DNA of 64,000 nucleotides, taken from contig DAOLIT010000025.1 of the NCBI GenBank assembly GCA_035328405.1, positions 1-64,000 of the forward strand. The letters are read 5' to 3'. Below the pieces are notes generated by a model. That model had not been told where the DNA came from and did not search any database. It worked only from the letters and a program-made list of their open reading frames with translations. Of this stretch, positions 43,000 through 51,769 are shown piece after piece (positions within the stretch are counted from its first letter, which is position 1; each line of letters begins with the position of its first letter). The DNA is from JAEUKA01 sp035328405. Lineage in GTDB: Bacteria > Myxococcota_A > Polyangia > Palsa-1104 > JAEUJZ01. Position numbers and translations under genes: made by a program.

Positions 43000-44634
43000 A
43001 TGCCCGGACGCTCGCGATCATCGCTTGTGCACAAGATGCTTCCCCTCTTGCTGCATGTTTGCTTGCAGATGGTCGTTGGACCGGCGCTAGCTCGTCCTCG
43101 GTTGAGTGGTTCTTTCGTTCGTTCCGCCGTTGTGAATCCTCGAGAGACAGATGGCGGGGCCCGCATCGGTGTGCTCCACCAAAAACTCGACGCTTTGCTT
43201 CATCATCCGTTGTTGCGAAAACTGCGCGTCGGGATCACGGTTCACGATGCGCGGACAGGCAACGCGGTCTTCGCGCAAAACGCGGATTCGATGTTCAATC
43301 CAGCGTCGAACACCAAGATTTTCACGACGGCTGCAGCACTATCGGTGCTGGGTCCAAATTTCCGCTTTCGGACTGCGCTGTGGGCGAGTCGCACGGCAGA
43401 CGATCGTGCTTCCCCCGATGTGATGCGAGGCCCCGTTTTCTTGCAAGGAAGCGGCGATCCATCGTTACAGCCTTTCGACCTCGTAAATCTGGTCCACGAC
43501 CTTTCTCGGCGTGGCATTCGGCGGATTGAGGGAGACATCTTTCTCGACGGGGAATTTCGGGCTGAACAGGATTTGGAAAAACCCGCACCTGCACCCGGTT
43601 TTGGCTCGGGGGCTCTGGCCTTGAATCGAGGTACGGTGCGCGTCCGAGTTTTCCCCACCCAGGTTGGAAGTTCGGCGCGGAGTTTTCTGGAACCGCCGTC
43701 GTCCTACTTCGTTTTGCGATCGTCGGTGAAAACTGTTGCGGGGAAGAAAGCGAAAATCCTCGTCGAAACGCATCGGAAAGACGGCCATCTGATCGTCGAG
43801 GTGCGTGGCCGTATCGGACGGAAACGGGACAAAGTCATCATCAAGCGACACGTTCCCGACGGACAATCCTGGATCGCGGCAACGCTTTCTGCGGCACTGC
43901 AAGATTTGGGCATCGCACATGTGGGGGAGTTTCGCGTTGGTCCACCGCCGCCAGGTCCTTTGCTCATACAGGCGGAGCATCTTTCAGCACCGCTCTCGGA
44001 GATTTGCCGAGTGGTCAACAAAGACAGCAACAATTTCGTCGCTGATGTGGTGTGGAAAACGCTGGGGTCGGCTCGGTTTGGCCTGCCCCAAAGCTTGGAA
44101 AAAGGTGCTCGCGCGGTGGCCGAATGGATGGCACCGCTCGGTTTTGAACCAGAACGGTTGCGGCTCGTCAACGGCTCGGGCTTGACCTATGAAAATCGGG
44201 TGCGGCCCGTCGATGTCAGCAAGATGCTCTTGTGGCTTTATCACAGCCTCGATCTGGGGCCCGAGTTTATGCAGACGCTCGCGATTGGCGGTATCGACGG
44301 CACGATTCACCACCGGTTTCGCGGCGCGAGCCAAGGCTTGGTGAGGGGCAAAACGGGGACGCTCAACGGTGTGTCGGTATTGTCGGGATATGTAGGTTCG
44401 CATCCTGGCGTGCTCGTGTTCACGATTTTCGTCGAGGGCTTTCGAGCAAAGCGGTTGGCGCGTGTGCGTCAATTTCAAGCGCAAATCGTCGAGGTTCTGC
44501 TCAAGCACGTCCGCGCGGGTATCCAAGAAGCAAGCCCAGCGCCTTGGAGCGTTCCCCTGTCGCCCAACGAACCCAAAGAAGAAGGAGACAGGCACGAGGA
44601 AGACGTGGGCGTTGGAGACGAGGAAGCTCTGTGA
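43000..44634 (+). CDS. dacB: D-Ala-D-Ala carboxypeptidase/endopeptidase, PBP4 class C
   Basis: Acts on peptidoglycan in the periplasm, trimming or cutting D-alanyl cross-links. 544 residues with a signal-like N-terminus (LPLLLHVCLQMVVGPALA). The three active-site motifs are present: SNTK in NPASNTKIFTT near residue 102, SNN in DSNNFVAD near 343 and KTG in RGKTGTLNGVSV near 451. A C-terminal acidic, Lys/Glu-rich tail is unusual. Start ATG at 43000, with an ATG at 43036 as an alternative. The unknown gene at 42511 precedes it by 3 bases. The antisense open frame at 44475 overlaps its tail. Confidence 0.94.
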   Translation: MPGRSRSSLVHKMLPLLLHVCLQMVVGPALARPRLSGSFVRSAVVNPRETDGGARIGVLHQKLDALLHHPLLRKLRVGITVHDARTGNAVFAQNADSMFNPASNTKIFTTAAALSVLGPNFRFRTALWASRTADDRASPDVMRGPVFLQGSGDPSLQPFDLVNLVHDLSRRGIRRIEGDIFLDGEFRAEQDLEKPAPAPGFGSGALALNRGTVRVRVFPTQVGSSARSFLEPPSSYFVLRSSVKTVAGKKAKILVETHRKDGHLIVEVRGRIGRKRDKVIIKRHVPDGQSWIAATLSAALQDLGIAHVGEFRVGPPPPGPLLIQAEHLSAPLSEICRVVNKDSNNFVADVVWKTLGSARFGLPQSLEKGARAVAEWMAPLGFEPERLRLVNGSGLTYENRVRPVDVSKMLLWLYHSLDLGPEFMQTLAIGGIDGTIHHRFRGASQGLVRGKTGTLNGVSVLSGYVGSHPGVLVFTIFVEGFRAKRLARVRQFQAQIVEVLLKHVRAGIQEASPAPWSVPLSPNEPKEEGDRHEEDVGVGDEEAL

Positions 44635-44966
44635 CGGGCATGTCTCTTGGTTCGGTTGAGCAGCAGCATGAGCGCATCAAACCGCTGGCTTGTGAGCAAA
44701 CCCGCGTCCAGTGCGTGGTAGCAGGCGAGATAGAGATTTTGTGCAGGTAGCCCCAAGCGAGGCGGTTCCAGCCGACGAGACGGTCGCAAGTTGGTGCCGT
44801 TGGCCCCTCGATTTTGGTGGGGTAGGCGGCAGTCAAGAAGAAGGTTGTGCGCCAGACGGTCGCGTTCCTTTTGCAAACCGGCTCGGAGGTCTTCGTTGTC
44901 TTCGACTGCGGTGATAAGTTGTTCAACGGAGTGGAGAAGTTGTTTGGCCAGGTGTCGGATGTTCAT
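44475..44966 (-). CDS. Possible protein with coiled-coil N-terminus, unproven
   Basis: 163 residues from the ATG at 44966; the frame is open to 45083. The first 45 residues (LAKQLLHSVEQLITAVEDNE, then DLRAGLQKERDRLAHNL) read like a coiled coil, and QNLYLACYHALDAGLLTSQRFDALMLLLNR split over residues near 75-105 looks like real protein. The last 50 residues are low-complexity Ser/Pro/Arg and overlap the dacB gene by 160 bases on the other strand. It may be a real gene with a read-through end, or chance. If it is not real, 44635-45162 is a gene-free stretch of 528 bases. No family recognised. Confidence 0.45.
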   Translation of the reverse strand: MNIRHLAKQLLHSVEQLITAVEDNEDLRAGLQKERDRLAHNLLLDCRLPHQNRGANGTNLRPSRRLEPPRLGLPAQNLYLACYHALDAGLLTSQRFDALMLLLNRTKRHARHRASSSPTPTSSSCLSPSSLGSLGDRGTLQGAGLASWIPARTCLSRTSTICA

Positions 44967-45043
44967 GTGCTGCGGCTGAGCAGGTTTCGTGCCAAACGAC
45001 GAGGGCCATTTCCCGACGAGGGCGGTGATCTGAACGGCAAAAA

Positions 45044-45081
45044 GTGTCCGATGTACCGGACTCAATCCAAATGCCGGACAC
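45044..45081. promoter_or_regulatory. Competing inverted repeats before the kinase gene
   Basis: GTCCG (45046-45050) can pair with CGGAC (45057-45061) around a 6-base loop, or the longer GTGTCCG (45044-45050) can pair with CGGACAC (45075-45081). The two pairings exclude each other. The site lies about 80-120 bases before the GTG of the kinase gene and may be a protein-binding site or a switch. This is inference. Confidence 0.3.
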
Positions 45082-45162
45082 ATTCACGCGTGGTTTCGCG
45101 TCTGTCCGAGGCATCGAAGACCAAAAGACCGAGACATTGCTGTGTTAGGATGAGGGCAAAAA

Positions 45163-47937
45163 GTGGCCGATAAGTTCCCTCGACCATTCGGTCGGTACTC
45201 GTTGCTCTCGCCGCTTGCCCAGGGGGGCATGGGTGCGCTTTATCTGGCATGCACCGGAGATCGCGGCATGGAGCGGCTTTGCGTCATCAAGACGGTTTTG
45301 CCGCACCTTGCTGACGCAGAGTACGTGAACCGTTTTCGCGACGAAGCCAAGGTCGTGGTTCGTCTGTCACATGGCAATTTGGTGCCTGTTTTCGACGCGG
45401 GCATGGTCGATTCCGAGTTGTACCTCGCTATGGATTACATCGATGGAAAAGACCTTCGTGCGGTGTGGAATCGGTGCGCGAAAAAGGGGATCGCGTTTCC
45501 CATCGACGTTGCGGTTTATATCGCGAGGGAACTCGCTCGCGGACTGCACTATGCACACACGTTTGGGAACATCAAACTCGTGCATCGCGACGTTTCTCCG
45601 CCGAATGTGCTGGTCAGTTTCAACGGCGAGGTGAAACTCACGGATTTTGGACTAGCCAGTTCGACGCTGAAGTTGGAAAAAACCGCCGCCGGGATTGTGT
45701 ACGGCAAGGTGTCCTACATGTCTCCAGAACAGGCGCGAGGAGAACCGATCGATGGGCGGACAGATATTTACGCGGCTGGCATCATTCTGTGGGAACTGCT
45801 GACGGGACGGCAGCTTTTTCCGACGCACAGCGGTGATCAAAACGAGGTGCTGGAACGGGTTCGGAATCCGCACATCGATACTCCGTCGCTGCGTGCGCCG
45901 CGCATCCCTGCGATGCTTGACCAAATTGTGTTGCGGTCGCTCGCGAAAGTTCCCGAGCAAAGGTATCTGACCGGAGAGCAATTTCGGGCCGATTTGACAG
46001 CGTTTTTGGCTTCAAATCGCGAGTATGTGACGACGGATGCAGAACGGGTTCGGGCTTTCATGGCGGACCTGTTCGACGAAGACATCGAGCGCGAGCGGCA
46101 AAAACGGCAAGAACTGCTCGAGCACGTCCACGAACGCCTGCAAGCAGTGCGAGATCAGGAGCACAAGGAACGAGAAGCCGCAGAGCAAAAAGCGGCACGC
46201 CGGGCCGAAATCCTCAAGGAAATCGAAAAGCCAAGCACCGACGACAAAGGGAGACTGCGCGAGGGAGAAATTCCAAGCCAGGTTTTGGAAAATCTCTCGG
46301 CCTATGAAACGGGCAAGATGCTCGGAACCGTGATCGAGCGCTGGAAAATTCTGCGAAAAATTGGCGCGGGCGGAATGGGTCGTGTGTTCGAGGCAGAACA
46401 CACGGAAATCGGACGGAAAGTCGCCATCAAAATCCTTCATCCGGTGTACTCCCGAACCCCAGAATTGGTCGCGCGGTTTCGGATGGAGGCGCGGGCGGCG
46501 TCGAAAATCGGGCATCCGCACATCATCGAAGTGACCGACAGCGGAACGACGGTGGACGGCTCCTTTTACTTTGTGATGGAGCTGCTGGAAGGTCGGGATT
46601 TGGCCGAATGGTTGAAAAAAGAAAAACGGCTTCCCGTCGCTGATGTCCTGTCGGTTGGATGTCAGGTGGCGCAGGCGTTGTCGGCGGCCCATCAATCGAA
46701 CATCATCCACAGAGACCTCAAGCCGGAAAACATCTTTCTCGTCGAGCGCGAGGGACAAAAAGACTTCGTAAAGGTGCTCGACTTTGGCATCGCGAAGTCG
46801 TTGGGGGATTCTCAAGAACAGAAGCTGACGACTCCGGGAATGGCGATGGGAACGCCGGAGTACATGGCCCCGGAACAGGCAACGGGGAAAGGGGCCGATG
46901 CCCGAGTCGATGTGTATTCGCTCGGGGCGATCTTGTACGAAACGCTGTCGGGGAAAGCGCCGATTTCCGGCGAGAACGCGATGGACGTTCTGATCCGCAA
47001 AGCGACGGAAGACCCTGAAAACATCGGTCACAAACGGACAGACATGCCTGCTGACATGGTTTCGTTGGTCATGCGGATGTTGTCTCGGTCTCCCGACGAT
47101 CGACCGCAGACGATGGCTGAGGCTGCGGCGGAAATGCAGCGCATCTTGGCGGCGATTCGGTCGGGCGTTCTTGTGGTTCCGTCGAATCCGCCGGTCGCTC
47201 CATCTTCGACCGACCTGTCAACGGTTGGAAGCCCCAAGCGCCGGCATCTTGTTTTGGGTTCCGTAGGTCTTGCGGGAGGGTTGGTTGGATTGACTGCGGC
47301 GCTCTACTGGGTTTTTACAGCGCCCCCACCGAAGGTCACACTCGATGCGGGGCAAAGCGTGGTTGCAAAACCGCTGTCTCTCGATTCGGCTGCCCCCGTT
47401 CCGGTCCCGAGGCCGCGAGATGCAGGTACCGATGCAGGTCGTCCCCACGTTGCGGCAAATCCGCCGGGTAAAAACAATCCGTCGGGCAAAAACAACCCGC
47501 CGGGCAAAAAAGATCGCGAAGACGGCGATGCTGGAAAAAAGAAACCGAATCCGGGGTTGCTCACCACATCGATCGAATACGAGACGGCAGTTGGAAAGCT
47601 CAACGACGGGCGCGTGGCGATTGATCGCGGCCAATATGGTGTCGCGTTCGATTTCTGCTACGCCGCCAGCGGCAATGCTCAGGCGAGGGGTCAAGCGTTG
47701 GCGTGTCTGGGAGAAGCCGACTTTGGTCGCAGTCGTTTCGACGATGCGATCAAGTGGGGAAAATTGGCAATCAAACATAAGGCAGCGACGACAGAAGTCC
47801 TCTTGTTGCTGGGCAAGTCTTACGCCCGACAGAAGCACTGCAAAGAGGCGCGGATGTTCTTTCGCAAAGTGCTAGATCGCAACAGCGATCACCCCGAAGC
47901 GCTACGCGGCTTGGATGTTTGCAAAGAGAAAGAATAG
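45163..47937 (+). CDS. Tandem Ser/Thr kinase receptor with TM helix and TPR-like tail
   Basis: 924 residues from a GTG at 45163. Kinase domain 1 (about 9-285) has QGGMGALYLA, the VIK lysine, HRDVSPPNVLV and DFGLASS. A Glu/Arg/Gln-rich coiled coil follows (about 305-355). Kinase domain 2 (about 390-660) has GAGGMGRVFEAEH, VAIKILH, HRDLKPENIFL and DFGIAKS. All catalytic residues of both domains are visible, so both should be active. Near 693-715 a single hydrophobic helix (GSVGLAGGLVGLTAALYWVF) anchors it; then a Pro/Gly/Lys/Asn linker and a TPR-like tail (about 800-920) would face the periplasm. Most bacterial Ser/Thr kinases have one kinase domain. It may phosphorylate FHA proteins such as the one at 31079; this is inference. 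Confidence 0.9.
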   Translation: MADKFPRPFGRYSLLSPLAQGGMGALYLACTGDRGMERLCVIKTVLPHLADAEYVNRFRDEAKVVVRLSHGNLVPVFDAGMVDSELYLAMDYIDGKDLRAVWNRCAKKGIAFPIDVAVYIARELARGLHYAHTFGNIKLVHRDVSPPNVLVSFNGEVKLTDFGLASSTLKLEKTAAGIVYGKVSYMSPEQARGEPIDGRTDIYAAGIILWELLTGRQLFPTHSGDQNEVLERVRNPHIDTPSLRAPRIPAMLDQIVLRSLAKVPEQRYLTGEQFRADLTAFLASNREYVTTDAERVRAFMADLFDEDIERERQKRQELLEHVHERLQAVRDQEHKEREAAEQKAARRAEILKEIEKPSTDDKGRLREGEIPSQVLENLSAYETGKMLGTVIERWKILRKIGAGGMGRVFEAEHTEIGRKVAIKILHPVYSRTPELVARFRMEARAASKIGHPHIIEVTDSGTTVDGSFYFVMELLEGRDLAEWLKKEKRLPVADVLSVGCQVAQALSAAHQSNIIHRDLKPENIFLVEREGQKDFVKVLDFGIAKSLGDSQEQKLTTPGMAMGTPEYMAPEQATGKGADARVDVYSLGAILYETLSGKAPISGENAMDVLIRKATEDPENIGHKRTDMPADMVSLVMRMLSRSPDDRPQTMAEAAAEMQRILAAIRSGVLVVPSNPPVAPSSTDLSTVGSPKRRHLVLGSVGLAGGLVGLTAALYWVFTAPPPKVTLDAGQSVVAKPLSLDSAAPVPVPRPRDAGTDAGRPHVAANPPGKNNPSGKNNPPGKKDREDGDAGKKKPNPGLLTTSIEYETAVGKLNDGRVAIDRGQYGVAFDFCYAASGNAQARGQALACLGEADFGRSRFDDAIKWGKLAIKHKAATTEVLLLLGKSYARQKHCKEARMFFRKVLDRNSDHPEALRGLDVCKEKE

Positions 47938-47960
47938 GCCTGCAACCGTTTCTGGTCGTA

Positions 47961-48719
47961 CTAGCTGTCCGCCAGGGCTTCCTCGTTTGGCGCTTCGGCG
48001 GTTTCGGCTTTTTTGGAGGCTGGCTCGGTCTTTTCGGGCATCGGCGCGGCCTTCGAGGTTTCGCGCGCTTGGTCGGCCCGAGCCATGCGCTTCTGTTCCT
48101 TGCGAAGCAGCGGCGCGTAGCGGGCTTTCTCTCCCGGCCCGGAATAGTCCACCCAGAACGCATTTTTCTTTCGCCCCACATCCAGGTGAACAAAACCGGA
48201 ATTGGGGTAATAGCCGACGCCAATGTGGGCGTATGCATTCCTCAAAAAATCTCGCACAGTTTCAATCGGCACGCCGTCCACCTGGAAATCGCACGCGACG
48301 CCCTGTTTGTGCGGACTTTTCGGGTTGCCTTTTTGTCGGGCAATTTTTGGGGCTCGGTATCCAGCTACGATGTGAAGCTTGGCGTTGTGGTAGTGCCGAG
48401 CGACTTGGTAAAGGATGTTGACCAGCCGTTCGCTCATCGCGTGGCGACGACCGGTGTGGTGGCAGCGCAGAAAGGACGACACTGCCTGCATTTGTTTTCT
48501 GCCAAAACCTCCGTTGGCAACAGGTCGCAGGAGCAAAGTCTGGTGTGTGGAAACGTGTTCCAACTCGATCGCCGGAGGCGGCGCGGGTTTGCTCTTCTTT
48601 GAAGCAGATTTGTGGGGACGCCCCGTCGCTCCCGGCTTGGCGGTCGCTTCCTGACAAAGGCTTGCCGCGAAAAACGCGCACAGCACAAAGCGCAGCAGAC
48701 GGTTCGACCCAGGCCTCAT
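47961..48719 (-). CDS. DUF882 (MepK-like) murein endopeptidase
   Basis: 252 residues from the ATG at 48719; the frame runs to a GTG at 48797. The start at 48719 gives a signal peptide (RLLRFVLCAFFAASLC). The DUF882 domain contains VSSFLRCHH, AGYRAPKIA, SPHKQGVACDFQVDG and GYYPNSGFVHLDVG, where the His and Asp residues bind zinc. This family cleaves peptidoglycan cross-links. The tail is Ala/Glu/Lys/Pro-rich. It converges with the kinase gene, 23 bases apart. Confidence 0.85.
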   Translation of the reverse strand: MRPGSNRLLRFVLCAFFAASLCQEATAKPGATGRPHKSASKKSKPAPPPAIELEHVSTHQTLLLRPVANGGFGRKQMQAVSSFLRCHHTGRRHAMSERLVNILYQVARHYHNAKLHIVAGYRAPKIARQKGNPKSPHKQGVACDFQVDGVPIETVRDFLRNAYAHIGVGYYPNSGFVHLDVGRKKNAFWVDYSGPGEKARYAPLLRKEQKRMARADQARETSKAAPMPEKTEPASKKAETAEAPNEEALADS

Positions 48720-49003
48720 GTTTTTGGGCGTAGCAGACGCGGATTCAGTCGGCAAGTTCTTTTCTGATCGTTGTGTGTCCGCCCTGGGCGAATGCACAAT
48801 CCATTCTCAGGGAGAGGGCACGCCGAAAGGAGCAGCGTAGCCGGTTGTTCACATTTGTGGCGGTGAGTGGACGGCTAGAATATTCACGCGGCCCGGTAGA
48901 TTGTTGTTTTTCTCGACGGAAAGAAGGGTTCTTTCCCGAGCAGCTTTGGGGCTTGTTTGCCTTGGTCCAAGACTCGCTTTGTTGTGCGGGCAGGAGGAAT
49001 GCG

Positions 49004-49942
49004 ATGAAGACCCTACTTTCCACCCTCGGTTCTCTGTTGGTTTCGCTGTCGCTGTCTGGTTCGGCCCATGCTCAGACGCTCGATCCGTCGCAGGACCCAT
49101 CGGCCCAGTGGCAAGACCCACAGGGACAAGAAATGTACCAAGCACCGGACCCCAGCGATCCGAACTATCAGGCTGGTGCGTATCCCAACCAAGTGCAATC
49201 GTTCGGTTTCTTCGGCCCGCACCCGATCGCGCACGACCAGGGCGGCGGTTTCTGCAACCACCAAGGTGCGCACGAGCATCCCTATCCCGTGTTCGACCAA
49301 AACATCTTCCGCATGTCGAACGGATACGCTTACTTCATCGGAGACGTGGGCGATTTCGGTTACAGCCAAACGGGTTATCAGTACGTCGCCGAACATCCCA
49401 TCGGACACACCCACGGAGGCGGATATTGCTTCATCAGTTGGCCACATCGGCACTGGTTTGCTCCCGTCGGCGTAAACTTCGCGTGGAGCAACGCGGGCTA
49501 TGTCTACAACGGTCCGTGGGCTTCGGATTACTACACGCTGCGGCCTCGGTATGTCACGTATTACAATGATTATTACCGACGGTGGTACTTGGGAGGCAGG
49601 TACTACTCGCTGCGACCGCACCATACACACATCGGTTGGGGCTGGCATCGCCCAGTATATCGACCTCACTACGGCCATCCTGGCTACCATCGTCCCGGCC
49701 ATCCCGGCCCGGTGTATCGTCCCGGCCCGGTGTATCGTCCCGGCCCGGTGTATCGTCCCGCGCCCGTGGTTCGACCTGCGCCCGTGTATCGTCCCGGCCC
49801 AGTGTATCATCCCGCGCCCGTGGTTCGACCTGCGCCCGTGTATCGTCCCGGCCCAGTGTATCATCCCGCGCCCGTGGTTCGACCCGCTCCCGTTTATCGT
49901 CCCGCGCCTGGTCCGGTTCATCGCGGACACGGTTGGCGATAA
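49004..49942 (+). CDS. Secreted His-rich protein, duplicated HPIxHxxGGGxC and hexapeptide repeats
   Basis: 312 residues from the ATG at 49004, with GGAGG seven bases ahead and a signal peptide ending AHAQ (residue 24). Two copies of one module are seen: HPIAHDQGGGFC (73-84) and HPIGHTHGGGYC (131-142), each followed by a His-rich loop, and then SNGYAYF or SNAGYVY. His and Cys suggest a metal site. A Tyr/Arg/Trp-rich segment (170-225) and eleven hexapeptides of the form P-[GA]-P-V-[YV]-[RH] fill the C-terminus. No known family. Probably on the cell surface. A radical SAM gene starts 61 bases after it. Confidence 0.75.
   Translation: MKTLLSTLGSLLVSLSLSGSAHAQTLDPSQDPSAQWQDPQGQEMYQAPDPSDPNYQAGAYPNQVQSFGFFGPHPIAHDQGGGFCNHQGAHEHPYPVFDQNIFRMSNGYAYFIGDVGDFGYSQTGYQYVAEHPIGHTHGGGYCFISWPHRHWFAPVGVNFAWSNAGYVYNGPWASDYYTLRPRYVTYYNDYYRRWYLGGRYYSLRPHHTHIGWGWHRPVYRPHYGHPGYHRPGHPGPVYRPGPVYRPGPVYRPAPVVRPAPVYRPGPVYHPAPVVRPAPVYRPGPVYHPAPVVRPAPVYRPAPGPVHRGHGWR
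49703..49900 (+). repeat. 18-bp / 54-bp in-frame coding repeat
   Basis: Eleven 18-base units in the preceding gene encode hexapeptides. Units 49703, 49721 and 49739 are identical. A higher-order 54-base block (49757-49810) is repeated exactly at 49811-49864 and partly at 49865-49900. Exact repetition at the DNA level points to recent expansion or a process that keeps copies alike. Confidence 0.93.
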
Positions 49943-50003
49943 CGTCTTCCCCCTATTCCCCCATTGATGTGAGCCCGCTTTTGCGATGGAGTGAGGCTCA
50001 CTC

Positions 50004-51083
50004 ATGCGCATGTATTCGTCTTCGCAGGTTTGTCGCATCCATGTCGAGCTGACGACGCGTTGTAACGCTGCCTGTCCCATGTGTCCCCGCATGCGTTCGG
50101 GCGGTCTCCCGAATCCGAATCTCCCCCTGACCGAGTTGACGCTGGCCGATTTTTCCGTTCTGTTTCCGCCCACCCTTTTGCGATCGATGCGGCAATTTCT
50201 GTTTTGCGGCAACTATGGCGATGCCCTGACCGCGCGAGATTTGTTGCCGATTTTGGAATACCTCAAGACAGAACAGCCCGGTTTGCGCATCAAGCTCGTC
50301 ACCAACGGATCTGGCCGCGACAAAGCGTTTTGGACACGCCTCGCTCGGCTGGTCACGATGGTCCGGTTCAGCATCGACGGTCTTGAGGACACCAACGCGA
50401 TTTATCGCCGTCGCACAAACTGGAACCGCATTTTGCAAAGTGTCCGCACGTACTGCGAAGCCGGAGGCTGCGCCGAATGGGATTTTCTGGTGTTTCGCCA
50501 CAACGAGCACCAAATCGAGCAAGCGCAAAAACTGGCGGCGTCCTTGGGTGTCGCAGTCTTCCATGTCAAAAAGTCGCAGCGCTTTCTCGTCGAGGGTAGA
50601 CCGCAGAACCGCTTTCCGGTTCTTCTGCCAGATGGCCGCGTCGATTGCTTCCTGGAAATGCCCGGAGGCTCGGAACACACCAACAAGAGCTTCTTGGATT
50701 TTTCTAGGCTCGGCGAACGGGGCCAGACGTACGACGCCTACCTTCACACCACCACCATCGCATGCAAAGCCGTGCGCGACCAGCAGGTCTACGTGAGCGC
50801 CACCGGCCATATGTTCCCCTGTTGCTGGCTGGGTCAGATCTACGAATCGTGGCCATCACCAATGGCGGAGGAAATCCTCGCGCGTCTTGCAGAGTTGCCA
50901 GGTGGCTTGTCGGATTTGGACCTTCGCCAGCACAGTTTTGCCGAAATCATCGACGGGCCGTTTTTTCAGCATTGGGTCGGCGGCGGTTTTGCCCCAAGCA
51001 GTCCGTTGCGTTTGTCGGCTTGCGCTCGAATGTGTGGAGAGATCGACAGCCACAGTCGCCAGTGGGAACGCGCACCGTCATAA
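50004..51083 (+). CDS. Radical SAM/SPASM-type enzyme of unknown substrate
   Basis: 359 residues. The CxxxCxxC cluster motif is Cys20, 24 and 27 (RCNAACPMC). The C-terminal part holds extra Cys, Cys254 (IACKAV), Cys273-274 (FPCCWLG), Cys340 and Cys344 (CARMCG), in the pattern of a SPASM-like auxiliary cluster domain. Such enzymes act on peptides, cofactors or sugars; the substrate here is unknown. It starts 61 bases after the repeat-rich secreted protein gene on the same strand, so that protein is one possible target. ATG at 50004 follows TGAGG. A second ATG is at 50010. Confidence 0.85.
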   Translation: MRMYSSSQVCRIHVELTTRCNAACPMCPRMRSGGLPNPNLPLTELTLADFSVLFPPTLLRSMRQFLFCGNYGDALTARDLLPILEYLKTEQPGLRIKLVTNGSGRDKAFWTRLARLVTMVRFSIDGLEDTNAIYRRRTNWNRILQSVRTYCEAGGCAEWDFLVFRHNEHQIEQAQKLAASLGVAVFHVKKSQRFLVEGRPQNRFPVLLPDGRVDCFLEMPGGSEHTNKSFLDFSRLGERGQTYDAYLHTTTIACKAVRDQQVYVSATGHMFPCCWLGQIYESWPSPMAEEILARLAELPGGLSDLDLRQHSFAEIIDGPFFQHWVGGGFAPSSPLRLSACARMCGEIDSHSRQWERAPS

Positions 51084-51159
51084 CCCTGTGTGTGCCAAAG
51101 TGAGGGTTTTCGGTTGCAAGTTTTCCCAAACTCGGCGGTTTTCCTGTAGAAGTGGGCAC

Positions 51160-51732
51160 ATGCAACACACCACACTGCCGAAATTGCGGCGCTGGGAAGT
51201 TTGGGAACGCGCGGACGGAAGCCGGTATTTGACGTTCGGACAAAAGCAACATCCAGCGGAACACGAGACGCTGGTGCAGACCTTTCTGGCTGCGGATTGG
51301 TTGAGCGCCGAACGCGAGGCGTTTGGTCATGAACCCGAACTCGATGCAGGCGTGCAGCCGCTTTTGGAGGTCATTTCGCTGTTTCCGGGAGTGCTCACCA
51401 TGGCTGCTTGCGAGGGTCATCCCGAACGAGGCGATGATTGCGCGGTGTTGGGGCTTTCGTTTGACGATTTGGGCGCGCTGCGCGGTTTTCTGGGCGCACT
51501 TCAAACCGTCGCGCACAAAAATCCTGATCTCCGTTGGGATTTGCGTCTCGAGGAACAGCGCATGGCTGAACTTCCCGACGACGCGCTCGCGCTGGAGTGG
51601 ATGGTCTTTGATGAAAACGGGGTGCCTTCTGCTGAACTTCTGCGCGGGTTGGCCCACACGCTGCTCGCTGCGTCAGGCGTTGCAGAGATCACAGCCATTC
51701 CCACACCGCATCGGTCCACGTTGTCGAATTAG
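51160..51732 (+). CDS. Protein of unknown function
   Basis: 190 residues from the ATG at 51160. The frame is open from 50887 but that part overlaps the radical SAM gene. The sequence is acidic and helical, with MAACEGHPERGDDCAVLGLS and DDLGALRGFLGALQTVAH. Two Cys flank an Arg-Gly-Asp-Asp loop, which could bind a metal, but I do not recognise the family. It follows the radical SAM gene by 76 bases on the same strand and so may act with it. Confidence 0.65.
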   Translation: MQHTTLPKLRRWEVWERADGSRYLTFGQKQHPAEHETLVQTFLAADWLSAEREAFGHEPELDAGVQPLLEVISLFPGVLTMAACEGHPERGDDCAVLGLSFDDLGALRGFLGALQTVAHKNPDLRWDLRLEEQRMAELPDDALALEWMVFDENGVPSAELLRGLAHTLLAASGVAEITAIPTPHRSTLSN

Positions 51733-51769
51733 AAGACCGCCGGAATTTTGTGCGAAGGGAAAACTCTGA

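Noticed and set aside
49013..50212. 399-residue antisense frame over the repeat-rich secreted protein gene
   Set aside because: The repeats give a periodic antisense product; no signal, no start site, and the sense frame has an SD and a signal peptide.
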